In this document: piece after piece, positions 14,601-22,748 of the stretch
Numbering within the stretch: position 1 is the stretch's first letter
Layout: every line of letters starts with the position of its first letter
Assembly (NCBI RefSeq): GCF_900102965.1
Contig: NZ_FNGM01000001.1
Span: 850,294-914,293 of the forward strand
From: Paenibacillus jilunlii
Lineage (GTDB): Bacteria > Bacillota > Bacilli > Paenibacillales > Paenibacillaceae
Length of the DNA stretch: 64,000 nt
Direction: 5' to 3'
The notes under the pieces: generated by a model
Told to the model about the DNA's origin: nothing
Databases searched by the model: none
Seen by the model: only the letters and a program-made list of their open reading frames with translations
Program-made: the position numbers and the translations under genes

Positions 14601-14631
14601 CAAGGGGAGGGCTCTATCTTAAAAATTCTCA

Positions 14632-14661
14632 TTGTGAAAGCTGGAAAATAGAGTATATACT
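14632..14661 (+). promoter_or_regulatory. Promoter of the rtp-like gene
   Basis: TTGTGA (14632-14637), 18-base spacer, TATACT (14656-14661), about 65 bases before the start codon. Confidence 0.55.
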
Positions 14662-14725
14662 AGAGTTGTACAGGAAAGATAAGGAAAACTAGCCGTAGAA
14701 CAAACATACCATCAGGAGGTGTCCC

Positions 14726-15085
14726 ATGGCGTTTATGATTGCCCAGCGGGCTTTTATTAAGGTATACCTGATTACAATGGTTGAGCAGCATAAAGGTTAT
14801 GGCTATCAAATGCTGGAGGATTTGCGGAGAGATTTCAAAGCCCACGGCTATTCTCCTCCCCAGAGTGAAATTTACAGGGCGCTGCATGAGCTGGTTCAGC
14901 AGGGTATTCTATACCGCACCAAGCAGCTCAAAGGAAATGATCCCAAAGTGGATTTTCAGGAAATCGTCCTGTATCATTTCACAGCTGACGGGGAGGAGAA
15001 AGCCAGGCTATATAAAAAACAGGTCAAAACAGATCTTGACCGCTGCCTGGGGATTCTTAATAAAGCCGTAGCGGATAATTTCTAG
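14726..15085 (+). CDS. rtp: Replication terminator protein (Rtp) homologue
   Basis: 119-residue winged-helix protein. Long stretches follow the B. subtilis Rtp as I remember it: QRAFIKVYLITM, EIYRALHELVQQGIL, QEIVLYHF, ARLYKKQVKTDLDRC and the C-terminal end KAVADNF. In Bacillus, Rtp dimers bind Ter sites and arrest replication forks. The same fold is shared with PadR-type regulators, so a regulatory role is the alternative. ATG 14726 has AGGAGGTG upstream and a consensus-like promoter precedes it. I could not find a sequence resembling the Bacillus Ter consensus nearby. Monocistronic; the convergent yteA-like gene ends two bases away. Confidence 0.8.
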   Translation: MAFMIAQRAFIKVYLITMVEQHKGYGYQMLEDLRRDFKAHGYSPPQSEIYRALHELVQQGILYRTKQLKGNDPKVDFQEIVLYHFTADGEEKARLYKKQVKTDLDRCLGILNKAVADNF

Positions 15086-15087
15086 CA

Positions 15088-15651
15088 TCAAATCTCTTCT
15101 TTATCTGCATCCTGACCTGGGGGAGTCACCGGTGAGCTTGCGCTTCCGTAATCTTCTACAGAATCCCAGGCGCCGGCATCATCGAATCTGCCGCTGTGCT
15201 CCTGGCGGTTACGCCCTGCTCCTGACGGGGGAGCTGTCATTACTTCCTCTTCCACAGGCCGGTCACTGAAGGATTCGCGGGGCGGCACATGATCTACAGC
15301 ATAAGGAGTATAGGGAATTGCCTTCAGACGCTCATATGGAATCTCCTGGCTGCTTATCACACATATCCCGTAGGTACCGTCTTTCATCCGCTGCAAGGCA
15401 GCTTCAATGTCAGACAGCTCCTCGGAGAGGGACCGGTTGATCGCCAGATCCCGGCTTCGCTCGAAGGTTTCAGTGCCTGTGTCGGCAGGATGGTTGTCTG
15501 CGGAAGAAAGTTCACCGGTTGAGTTTCGGAGCGAGTCACCGAGCAGGCTGTTTTCTTCTCCGTTCTGGGAGAAATGCTGCTCCAGCTCCTTTTTGCGCTC
15601 CAGCAGGGATTTTTTCAGGCTGGCAAGCTGTTCATTAGATAGATGGCTCAT
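15088..15651 (-). CDS. yteA: YteA-like TraR/DksA family protein with degenerate zinc finger
   Basis: 187 residues. The helical N-terminal half (ERKKELEQHFSQ, GELSSADNHPADTGTETFER, RMKDGTYGICVISSQEIPYERL) matches YteA-type relatives of DksA/TraR found in spore formers. The C4 zinc finger is degenerate: only one Cys (GTYGIC) remains of the expected four. The C-terminal half is acidic and low in complexity. DksA-like proteins bind RNA polymerase through the secondary channel; for YteA-type proteins the role is unknown. ATG at 15651 has AAAGGATG upstream. It is convergent with rtp and divergent from the gpsB-like gene. Confidence 0.85.
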   Translation of the reverse strand: MSHLSNEQLASLKKSLLERKKELEQHFSQNGEENSLLGDSLRNSTGELSSADNHPADTGTETFERSRDLAINRSLSEELSDIEAALQRMKDGTYGICVISSQEIPYERLKAIPYTPYAVDHVPPRESFSDRPVEEEVMTAPPSGAGRNRQEHSGRFDDAGAWDSVEDYGSASSPVTPPGQDADKEEI

Positions 15652-15788
15652 TGTATACTCATCCTTTCTGGGTATATTTATGCTTCTGCCGTATTCTTTC
15701 CTTACCCTATTGTCGTCAGGAGCAATCAGAAGGAGGGGAGCACAGCAAGTGCAACTTTAGTGATATTTTCAGGTTGCTTGCACCCTGT

Positions 15789-15794
15789 TATAAT
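15789..15794 (+). promoter_or_regulatory. -10 box of the gpsB-like gene
   Basis: Perfect TATAAT 42 bases before the start; the -35 (TTTTCA, 15766-15771, 17-base spacer) is weak. Confidence 0.45.
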
Positions 15795-15836
15795 GGTTAC
15801 TACCGGATGAACGTTATATACTTGGAGGTCAATTCA

Positions 15837-16229
15837 ATGGATGAACACATGAAACGCAGACTGGACAAGCAGAGAAAGCTGTTCAGCCAGCTAGGCATTA
15901 CACTGGATGCACTAACCATACACGAGAAGGAATTCAGTATGAAGCTCCGCGGTTACGATGCCGAAGAGGTCGACACATTTCTGGATAGTGTAATTAAGGA
16001 TTATGAGCGTTTTTACGCGACCATCGCTGATTTGATGGATAAATGGCAGGAACAGCAGATTGAGCTCCGTGAACTGAAGGAGAAAAGTAAACAAGCAGAA
16101 GCCATTCCTGCACCAGCACCTATTATCAGGGGAATTGATCCCATGGACCTGGAGGATGTAATCTTGAAGCTGGAAGCCAATGTGCGGCAACTAAAGGATA
16201 GACTGCCCAGGAGTGAGAGCTACCTGTAG
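15837..16229 (+). CDS. gpsB: GpsB/DivIVA-domain cell division protein
   Basis: 130 residues. The N-terminal DivIVA-like domain reads LTIHEKEFSMKLRGYDAEEV followed by DTFLDSVIKDYERFY, matching the lipid-binding and coiled-coil start of GpsB/DivIVA. A coiled coil and a Pro/Ala hinge (AIPAPAPI) follow, and the C-terminal helix LEDVILKLEANVRQLKDRL resembles the GpsB oligomerisation segment. GpsB links penicillin-binding proteins to the division machinery. The extra N-terminal 20 residues make it longer than B. subtilis GpsB (98 residues). ATG 15837 has GGAGG eight bases upstream. Confidence 0.82.
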   Translation: MDEHMKRRLDKQRKLFSQLGITLDALTIHEKEFSMKLRGYDAEEVDTFLDSVIKDYERFYATIADLMDKWQEQQIELRELKEKSKQAEAIPAPAPIIRGIDPMDLEDVILKLEANVRQLKDRLPRSESYL

Positions 16230-16326
16230 TCATTCTTGTTAACGAATAATCCACTTGTTATCTGTATTGCCAGCATTTACAATTAAAAGGCAACAGATAC
16301 CGGAATGCCGGATGGAGGTCGTACCA

Positions 16327-19062
16327 TTGCTTAACAAGCAAGCCTGGAGCCTGAGAATCCGCAGTAGAATTGCGCTCGGATATGTCATGATCCTGCTAAT
16401 GCTGGGCCTGTTCCTGCTTGTAGTGGCGGGCAGAATAACTGATCTGGAGAAAGAAACGGTTTTTCTCAGCGATCATGACATGAAGGTGCATGAGCTCACC
16501 TACCAAATCGAAAAAAATGTGCTGGATATGGAGACTGGTCAGCGCGGATATGCGCTTACCGGTAACTCCAGCTATTTGGTCCCGTATGACACCGGGATTA
16601 CAGAATGGAAGATTCATTATACGAGATTAAGCAGTCTGATCAAAGATAATCCCGACCAGTTGAAGAATCTAAGCAATATCCAGGGCAGTATTGAACAATG
16701 GATCGAATCAGCGGGACAATATATTGTGGATCTGAAACGGAATGGCCAGACTCAGGCAGTCAATGCTTTTTTTCATAATGACAGCGGCAAGGTTATTATT
16801 GATTCCATCCGTACACAGTTTGACTATTTCCGTGACAACGAACGGAAGCTTACCAGCGAGCGGATAGCCAATCTGAAAGCAAGCAATGACAAGCTTATAA
16901 TAACCATGTATATCCTCTGGGGACTGGTTGCACTGCTGGCCGCGCTTATTACATATTTGATCTCAGCAAGCATTGTCAAGCCGCTTAGGAGTGTGATCCA
17001 GGCGATCCTCACCATCGCCGGCGGAGGTAATATGTCTGAACGGATCTCAGTGAAGACCCTTGACGAAATCAATGATCTGGGGAATGCCACGAATGACCTG
17101 CTGGATACGGTGCAGCGGCAGCAGTGGAGCAGTGAACAACTGACATTAATGTCTATTGCACTTCAGGAGATTACGGATTTGTCCTTGCTGTGCCGTACCT
17201 TCATGAACAGGCTGTCTGTGATCCTGGAGCTGCAGTATGGTGCTGTGTATGTACTGGACGGGAACAAGGAGTATAAACGAATGTACTCCTACGCAGGTTC
17301 AGAGCAACAAGAGATGGATTTCGGAAAAAGTACGATTCGCCCGGGAGAAGGGCTCATTGGCCAATGTGCGGTAGATATGAGGATGATTCGTCTCGAAAAT
17401 TTACCCGAGGATTACATAAGCATCAACTCCGGTTTGGGGAGATCCGCACCCAAGTTTGCCGTAATTGCTCCTATACTATTTGAGAACAAAACACTGGCCG
17501 TTCTTGAAGCGGCTTCACTTACACAATGGGCTCCGCATCATATTGAGCTCTTTAATGAACTGCTGACAATGATGGGAGTCACCTTGAATTCTGTATTGAC
17601 ACGGATGGAAATCCAGCAGCTGTACAGCGAATCCCAGACGATGAATGAAGAATTGCAGGTGCAATCCGAAGAGCTTCAGGTGCAGTCTGAAGAACTGCAG
17701 GTCCAGACTGAAGAACTGCAGAATCACACACAGGAATTGCTCACCCTCAACCGGGAGCTGGAGCACCAGAAGTCAGTTGCAGAGAACGCAGCGGCTCAGT
17801 TGGAGAAATATAACGAGCAGCTGGAATTAAGCTCACGTTACAAATCCGAATTTTTGGCCAACATGTCTCATGAGCTGCGTACACCGCTTAACAGTATGCT
17901 TATTCTTTCACAGCTGCTTACCGAGAACCGGAATGACAGCTTGACGGAAGAAGAACAGGGATATGCCGAAGTCATTCATTCGTCGGGCAGTGAATTACTG
18001 GGAATGATCAATGATATTCTGGACCTGTCCAAAGTGGAAGCCGGGAAAATGACCGTTGAGCGGGACCCTGTCAATCTTACCGAGCTGCCCTCCATGCTGC
18101 ATGGTTATTTTAACAAGACGGCGGAGCTGAAAAATATTGATTTCAAGGTGATTCTTGAGAGCAACGTTCCGGATATATTTTTTACAGATGAGATGCGTTT
18201 GCATCAAATTCTGCGGAATCTGCTTTCCAATGCTTTTAAATTTACGGAAAAGGGTTTTGTCGAGGTCGTCATTAGCCGTCTTGAACCGCCGACCGCTCCA
18301 CAGCTTCCTGAGGCTGGTTCCGTACTCGCCTTTGCTGTGAAGGATAGCGGAATCGGAATCGAGGAAATGAACCGTGAAGTGATCTTCGAGGCTTTCCGCC
18401 AGGCGGACGGCTCAACGGCGCGTAAATTCGGCGGCACGGGACTGGGATTGTCCATATCGCTCCAACTGGCCCGGCTGCTTGGGGGCACCATTTCTTTGGA
18501 TAGTAAAGAGGGGGAAGGCAGCACGTTTACGCTGTTTATTCCATGCCGTGAAGAAGAAGACGGATACGAATCCGTTTTTCCTGGGGTATGGACTCTGCAG
18601 GCTGCTGCTGCCGCTGAGCGGGAGGATAAGCAGCCGAATAGTGACACGGGAGCGGAGTCTGTCTTGTTTGATAAGGAGTATTCCAGTTTACACGGTAAAA
18701 CGGTGCTGATCGTGGATGATGATGTGCGCAACATCTATGCACTGGAAAAAGGGCTGGAGACTTATGATATGAATATCCTGACTGCCCAATCAGGCTTCGA
18801 ATGCCTGCAGATGGTCAGAGAGCAGCCTGATGTGGATATCGTCCTGCTGGATATTATGATGCCGAATTTGGACGGGTACGACACGCTGTCGATTATTCGG
18901 GAGGAGCTGATGCTGCCGGAGCTTCCCATTATCGCCATTTCCGCCAAAACGATGAAGGAAGACCGGGAGAAATGTCTGGCTGCCGGAGCTTCGGATTTTA
19001 TCAGCAAGCCTGTAATCATTCAGGATGTGGTGACCCGGATGTGCCGCCTGATGGGGGAATGA
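16327..19062 (+). CDS. Hybrid sensor histidine kinase with CHASE3, HAMP, GAF and receiver domains
   Basis: About 911 residues. Order: transmembrane helix (15-37), CHASE3-like extracytoplasmic domain (DMETGQRGYALTGN), second helix near 180-210, HAMP, GAF (YGAVYVLDGN), a coiled coil built of repeated (S/T)EELQVQ units, HisKA with His515 in MSHELRTP, HATPase with N, G1 (DSGIGI) and G2 (GGTGLGLSI) boxes, then a receiver domain with Asp842 in LLDIMMP. It senses an unknown envelope signal. No Hpt domain or separate response regulator is adjacent. TTG 16327 is preferred because GGAGGT lies seven bases upstream; ATG 16312 and TTG 16255 lack such sites. Confidence 0.92.
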   Translation: MLNKQAWSLRIRSRIALGYVMILLMLGLFLLVVAGRITDLEKETVFLSDHDMKVHELTYQIEKNVLDMETGQRGYALTGNSSYLVPYDTGITEWKIHYTRLSSLIKDNPDQLKNLSNIQGSIEQWIESAGQYIVDLKRNGQTQAVNAFFHNDSGKVIIDSIRTQFDYFRDNERKLTSERIANLKASNDKLIITMYILWGLVALLAALITYLISASIVKPLRSVIQAILTIAGGGNMSERISVKTLDEINDLGNATNDLLDTVQRQQWSSEQLTLMSIALQEITDLSLLCRTFMNRLSVILELQYGAVYVLDGNKEYKRMYSYAGSEQQEMDFGKSTIRPGEGLIGQCAVDMRMIRLENLPEDYISINSGLGRSAPKFAVIAPILFENKTLAVLEAASLTQWAPHHIELFNELLTMMGVTLNSVLTRMEIQQLYSESQTMNEELQVQSEELQVQSEELQVQTEELQNHTQELLTLNRELEHQKSVAENAAAQLEKYNEQLELSSRYKSEFLANMSHELRTPLNSMLILSQLLTENRNDSLTEEEQGYAEVIHSSGSELLGMINDILDLSKVEAGKMTVERDPVNLTELPSMLHGYFNKTAELKNIDFKVILESNVPDIFFTDEMRLHQILRNLLSNAFKFTEKGFVEVVISRLEPPTAPQLPEAGSVLAFAVKDSGIGIEEMNREVIFEAFRQADGSTARKFGGTGLGLSISLQLARLLGGTISLDSKEGEGSTFTLFIPCREEEDGYESVFPGVWTLQAAAAAEREDKQPNSDTGAESVLFDKEYSSLHGKTVLIVDDDVRNIYALEKGLETYDMNILTAQSGFECLQMVREQPDVDIVLLDIMMPNLDGYDTLSIIREELMLPELPIIAISAKTMKEDREKCLAAGASDFISKPVIIQDVVTRMCRLMGE

Positions 19063-19090
19063 GCCAAACTTGACATTTTCAAAAACCCCA

Positions 19091-19119
19091 TTGACGGAAA
19101 TATAGGTATGATTTATGAT
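19091..19119 (+). promoter_or_regulatory. Promoter of the glcT-PTS operon
   Basis: TTGACG (19091-19096), 17-base spacer, TATGAT (19114-19119). It leaves a leader of about 130 bases that contains the RAT/terminator switch. Confidence 0.7.
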
Positions 19120-19149
19120 AATCTTATAAATGATCATTTATATGCAATC

Positions 19150-19177
19150 GGCGTGTTACCTTTAAGGGCATGAGCCA
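19150..19177 (+). promoter_or_regulatory. GlcT-type ribonucleic antiterminator (RAT)
   Basis: GGCGTGTTACC-TTTAA-GGGCATGAGCC has the core seen in GlcT-class RAT elements (TGTTAC ... GGCATGAG). Its 3' side overlaps the left arm of the terminator at 19172, so the two structures exclude each other. Unlike B. subtilis, where the RAT precedes ptsG, it sits before glcT and so should control the whole operon. Confidence 0.75.
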
Positions 19178-19219
19178 AGAATTGACTTCATTCATTTGAG
19201 TCTTTCTTGGCTCTTTTTT
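19172..19219 (+). terminator. Leader terminator controlled by the RAT
   Basis: GAGCCAAGAA / TTCTTGGCTC with inner GACT / AGTC, followed by six T residues, upstream of the glcT start. Confidence 0.85.
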
Positions 19220-19258
19220 ATGCGAAAAATTGGATATTAGGCGGAAAGGAGGGAGAAC

Positions 19259-20131
19259 TTGCCCAGGGAAAACGAGCAGTTTGAGGTACTGCGGGTAATC
19301 GGAAACAACGTAGTGATGGTTCAAGGGGGAAGAAAGGGCAAGGAATATGTAATTATCGGCAAAGGTATCGGGTTTGCGGTCAAAGATTCGGGGTTCATTG
19401 ATGCGAATGACCAGCGGATTGAGAAATTGTTCCGGCTGGAGGATCGTGACGAATGGAGTCAATACCAGATTTTGCTCGAGGATATTGATCCCAAGGTAAT
19501 GAAAATTACAGATGATATTATTGCGGATATTGCTCATGAATTTTCCAGCAAGTTGAACGACAAGATTTATTTGGCGCTCCCGAGCCATATTCAGTTCACC
19601 ATCTACCGTCTGCGGGGCGGTATGGATATTGTCAACCCGTTCCTTCAGGAGACTAAAATGTCATTTCCGAAGGAATATGAGATCGCTTACAGGGCAGCGG
19701 AGAAAATCAGTGCCGAATTCAATGTTCAGATTCCTGAAGATGAAGTGGGCTTTCTGACCTATCACGTGTATTCTGCTGTCAGCAATGTGCCGGTAGGCCA
19801 GCTGGTCAAAGCCTCGAATATTGTCAGCGAGCTGCTCGACATGATCCGCATGGAACGCAATGTAACCTTTGCTTACGGGAGTATGAATCATATCCGGCTG
19901 ATGATCCATCTGAGATTTTCCATTGAGCGGATTCTGCAGGGTTCACTCATTGACAATCCATTCGTGAAACACATTCAGAAAGAATACAAAGAAGAATACA
20001 AGCTGGCCCAAAAACTGGGCAAGGTTATGCAGAATTCGCTGGGCACAGAGGTCCCGGAAGAGGAAATATGCTTCCTCGCTATGCATTTGCGCCGTTTGTT
20101 TCAGACCCTGGATCAGCAGCAGCGGATGTAG
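19259..20131 (+). CDS. glcT: Transcription antiterminator GlcT (BglG family)
   Basis: 290 residues. An N-terminal RNA-binding CAT domain (VLRVIGNNVVMVQGGRKGKE, GKGIGFAVKDSGFI) is followed by two PRD domains near residues 65-170 and 175-290 carrying conserved His residues (IAHEFSSKL, LTYHVYSAV, IHLRFSIERI, LAMHLRRLF). In the family, phosphorylation of PRD histidines by the glucose PTS decides whether the protein binds its RAT and allows read-through. Placement before glucose-type IIA and IICB genes, plus a GlcT-class RAT in the leader, supports GlcT over LicT or SacY. TTG start with AAAGGAGG six bases upstream. Confidence 0.92.
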   Translation: MPRENEQFEVLRVIGNNVVMVQGGRKGKEYVIIGKGIGFAVKDSGFIDANDQRIEKLFRLEDRDEWSQYQILLEDIDPKVMKITDDIIADIAHEFSSKLNDKIYLALPSHIQFTIYRLRGGMDIVNPFLQETKMSFPKEYEIAYRAAEKISAEFNVQIPEDEVGFLTYHVYSAVSNVPVGQLVKASNIVSELLDMIRMERNVTFAYGSMNHIRLMIHLRFSIERILQGSLIDNPFVKHIQKEYKEEYKLAQKLGKVMQNSLGTEVPEEEICFLAMHLRRLFQTLDQQQRM

Positions 20132-20186
20132 CTTTTGGTAACAACAATAACTAACCCATTAACAGAAATAGTAAGGAGAGAAACTC

Positions 20187-20699
20187 ATGTTTTCCAAATG
20201 GAAGTCCAAAAAAGAAGCTCAACCGTCGAAGCTATCCGCGCTGGAGATTTCGGCACCGGTCACAGGGCAAGCCGTTTCATTAACTGGAGTGCCGGATGAA
20301 ACATTCTCAGGTGGGCATATGGGGCAGGGAATTGCCATAAAACCAAGTGAGGGGAAATTAATTGCCCCTTTTGACGGGATAATCGCCCATGTAGTCAAAT
20401 CCAATCATGCTGTAATCATTGAGCATGCTTCAGGACTGCAGCTGCTGCTGCATATCGGAATTGATACGGTAAGCCTCAAAGGCAGCGGATTTATCAGCTA
20501 TGTCGCCAGCGGGGATGAAGTTAAGGCAGGACAGACTCTGATTGAGTTCGATATGGCTTCGATACAAGCGGCCGGATATCAGACGATTACGCCGGTCATT
20601 GTGACCAGTAACGGGGAGACTGAATTTGAAGTGGCCTGCCACTATGGTTCAGTAACCGCAGGCAAAGACATGATTCTAACTGTGGCATCCAGGCAATAA
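20187..20699 (+). CDS. PTS glucose-type EIIA component
   Basis: 170-residue IIA-Glc domain protein. His74 (NHAVIIEH) and the phosphorylated His89 (LLLHIGIDTV) correspond to the two active-site histidines of E. coli IIA-Glc. The core motif APVTGQAVSL ... VPDETFSGGHMGQG is typical. It passes phosphate from HPr to the IIB domain of the next gene product, and may also act on GlcT. IIA is a separate protein here, unlike the fused IICBA of B. subtilis PtsG. Start ATG with AAGGAGAG upstream. Second gene of the operon. Confidence 0.93.
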   Translation: MFSKWKSKKEAQPSKLSALEISAPVTGQAVSLTGVPDETFSGGHMGQGIAIKPSEGKLIAPFDGIIAHVVKSNHAVIIEHASGLQLLLHIGIDTVSLKGSGFISYVASGDEVKAGQTLIEFDMASIQAAGYQTITPVIVTSNGETEFEVACHYGSVTAGKDMILTVASRQ

Positions 20700-20754
20700 A
20701 TCATACGCTTCATTATCAGTTACAGCTAAATTACGATACAAGGGGATGATTGGA

Positions 20755-22206
20755 ATGTTGGCATTTCTGCAAAAATTGGGCAAGTCACTGATGCTTCCGG
20801 TAGCTACACTGCCGGCGGCGGCGATACTGCAAGGATTCGCACTGATTAATTATGAAAAGGATTTCCACTTAGGTGCGGCAGGCCGGTTCATCAACAGCTA
20901 CATTGCACCGTTCTTGAATGCAGGTGCCGGAGCCATCTTTGGCAATCTGGCATTGATTTTTGCTATAGGGGTTGCTATCGGATTTGCCGGTGATGCGGTT
21001 GCCGCGTTGTCCGCTCTGATTGCCTACCAGATTCTCGACAGTATCCTCAAGGTCATTCCTGCACAAATGCCTTTCATCGGCGATGATGTCAAGCTGAACA
21101 TGGGTGTGCTTGGGGGGATCTTTGTGGGAGCGTGGGCTGCCTTCCTCTATAAGAAATACCATAATATAAAAATGCCGGATTGGCTGGGCTTCTTCGCCGG
21201 TAAACGTTTTGTTCCGATCATTACAGCGGTAACTACTATAGTATTGTCTGTTCTGGTTGGCATGATCTGGAGTCCGATTCAAGATGTGATTAGTGATTTC
21301 GGGACTTGGGTGGTTGGACTTGGCGGAGTCGGCGCCTTTATTTTCGGGACAGCGAACCGTCTGCTCATTCCTTTTGGCCTCCATCATGTTATCAACGCCA
21401 TTGCCTGGTTCCAAATCGGTGATTTCACCAACGCTGCCGGAGAAGTGGTGCATGGGGATTTGTGGCGCTTCTTCGCTGGAGATAAATCGGCCGGAATGTT
21501 CATGACAGGCTTTTTCCCGATTATGATGTTTGCTTTACCGGGAGCAGCGCTTGCATTTATTCATACGGCTAAACCGGAAAAACGCAAAATGGTCGCATCT
21601 ATCTTCATTGGTTCTGCGATTGCGTCCTTCCTGACCGGGATTACAGAACCGCTCGAATTCTCCTTCATGTTCCTTGCTCCTGTACTGTATCTGGTTCATG
21701 CTCTGCTCACCGGTTTCGCCGGGTTCCTGATGTATGTGCTTGATGTAAAGCTGGGCTTCGGATTCTCTGCAGGACTGATCGACTACCTGCTGAATATGAA
21801 GCTGTCAACGAACGCATGGATTCTGATCCCCGTGGGTCTTGGATTCTTTGTTCTCTACTATGTGCTGTTCCGGTTTATCATCACCAAGTTCAACCTGAAA
21901 ACACCTGGACGCGAGGATGACACCGAGGACGAAGTGCTGGAAGCCGATGTGAGCGGGGCGAAAATTTCCGCATCGTCCAGAGCGGTCAAAATTCTGGAGA
22001 ATGTCGGCGGCCCGTCGAACATCCGCAACATCGATGCCTGCATTACACGCCTCCGGCTAATCGTCAACGACGAGAAGGCTGTTAAGGACGCTGCGCTGAA
22101 GCAGCTGGGAGCATCGGGAGTCATGAGATTGGGGCAGGGTGCGGTGCAGATCGTATTCGGGCCGCAATCAGAACAGATCAAGGATGATATCAAGAAACTT
22201 TTATAA
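20755..22206 (+). CDS. ptsG: PTS glucose-type EIICB component
   Basis: 483 residues. The membrane IIC domain (about 10 helices; LMLPVATLPAAAILQGF near the start, LIPFGLHHVINAI, the GITEPLEFSFMF signature) is joined by a charged linker (EDDTEDEVLEADV) to IIB, whose phosphorylated Cys429 lies in NIDACITRLRL. It imports and phosphorylates glucose or a close relative; N-acetylglucosamine is the main alternative since NagE-type proteins share these motifs, but GlcT control favours glucose. ATG 20755 is chosen because AAGGGG sits about nine bases upstream; ATG 20746 abuts that site. A terminator follows. Confidence 0.9.
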   Translation: MLAFLQKLGKSLMLPVATLPAAAILQGFALINYEKDFHLGAAGRFINSYIAPFLNAGAGAIFGNLALIFAIGVAIGFAGDAVAALSALIAYQILDSILKVIPAQMPFIGDDVKLNMGVLGGIFVGAWAAFLYKKYHNIKMPDWLGFFAGKRFVPIITAVTTIVLSVLVGMIWSPIQDVISDFGTWVVGLGGVGAFIFGTANRLLIPFGLHHVINAIAWFQIGDFTNAAGEVVHGDLWRFFAGDKSAGMFMTGFFPIMMFALPGAALAFIHTAKPEKRKMVASIFIGSAIASFLTGITEPLEFSFMFLAPVLYLVHALLTGFAGFLMYVLDVKLGFGFSAGLIDYLLNMKLSTNAWILIPVGLGFFVLYYVLFRFIITKFNLKTPGREDDTEDEVLEADVSGAKISASSRAVKILENVGGPSNIRNIDACITRLRLIVNDEKAVKDAALKQLGASGVMRLGQGAVQIVFGPQSEQIKDDIKKLL

Positions 22207-22232
22207 AACAGAAAACGTGTATTGTTAAGCAG

Positions 22233-22269
22233 CAAGGGCGGATAATCTCAAAACCGCTCTTGTTTTTTA
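22233..22269 (+). terminator. Terminator of the glcT-PTS operon
   Basis: CAAGGGCGG / CCGCTCTTG (one G.T pair), 12-base loop, then six T residues. Confidence 0.85.
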
Positions 22270-22280
22270 TACCCAGACTA

Positions 22281-22317
22281 TTGCATTATCTCTAATACCG
22301 AGTATAATACTTGGTAT
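22281..22317 (+). promoter_or_regulatory. Promoter overlapped by an 11-bp palindromic operator
   Basis: TTGCAT (22281-22286), 16-base spacer, TATAAT (22303-22308). The -10 lies inside ATACCGAGTAT-A-ATACTTGGTAT (22295-22317), arms equal at 10 of 11 positions. A repressor bound here would block the promoter of the following gene. Confidence 0.65.
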
Positions 22318-22342
22318 AAAAGGGATTAAGGAGTCGGTACAC

Positions 22343-22657
22343 ATGTCAGTCGATGATTATCTGGATCTTCTAAACTACGCCAAAGCAATTAACGATGGAC
22401 AGTGGCAGGCTGACATCATAGCGAGCTTGAAGAATTACAAGGAGACAACTGCTGAGCAGCAGAGAGTGGACAGTGTCAAGGAACTGTGGAATCGGTTTGA
22501 TGAGATTAACTTGCTGTTGATGGAGCTGTTCGACAAGCTGAGAAATCATGAGGAAGACCCGGAGAGTGACCGCTGGAAAGAGCGGATCTGGGAGCTGAAG
22601 CTGGAGCGGATTACACTGGCGAAGCTAATTCAAGAGAGATATATTAAGATCAGATAG
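22343..22657 (+). CDS. Small helical protein of unknown function
   Basis: 104 residues, acidic and strongly helical (SVDDYLDLLNYAKAINDGQW, LWNRFDEINLLLMELFDKL, WELKLERITLAKLIQERY). No signal peptide, membrane helix or known motif, and I do not recognise a family. It is very likely real: AAGGAG nine bases before ATG 22343, a good sigma-A promoter 35 bases upstream and an overlapping palindrome that looks like a repressor site. It is monocistronic and convergent with the methionine-rich gene. Confidence 0.8.
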   Translation: MSVDDYLDLLNYAKAINDGQWQADIIASLKNYKETTAEQQRVDSVKELWNRFDEINLLLMELFDKLRNHEEDPESDRWKERIWELKLERITLAKLIQERYIKIR

Positions 22658-22683
22658 ATCTAAACATGTGTTGATAAAAAAGA

Positions 22684-22725
22684 CAAAAAAATGGCATGCA
22701 GTTAGTCTGCTCTGCCAAGACCGCG
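22684..22725 (-). terminator. Minus-strand terminator of the methionine-rich gene
   Basis: On the minus strand a hairpin (GGC...CAG / CTG...GCC) is followed by a run of seven T residues. On the plus strand no T run follows, so it belongs to the minus-strand gene. Confidence 0.6.
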
Positions 22726-22748
22726 AATGATTAGTTTGACATTTATGA

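Noticed and set aside
14480..14725. Bacillus-type Ter site near the rtp-like gene
   Set aside because: No sequence close to the CTATGTACYAAAT core was found on either strand by eye.
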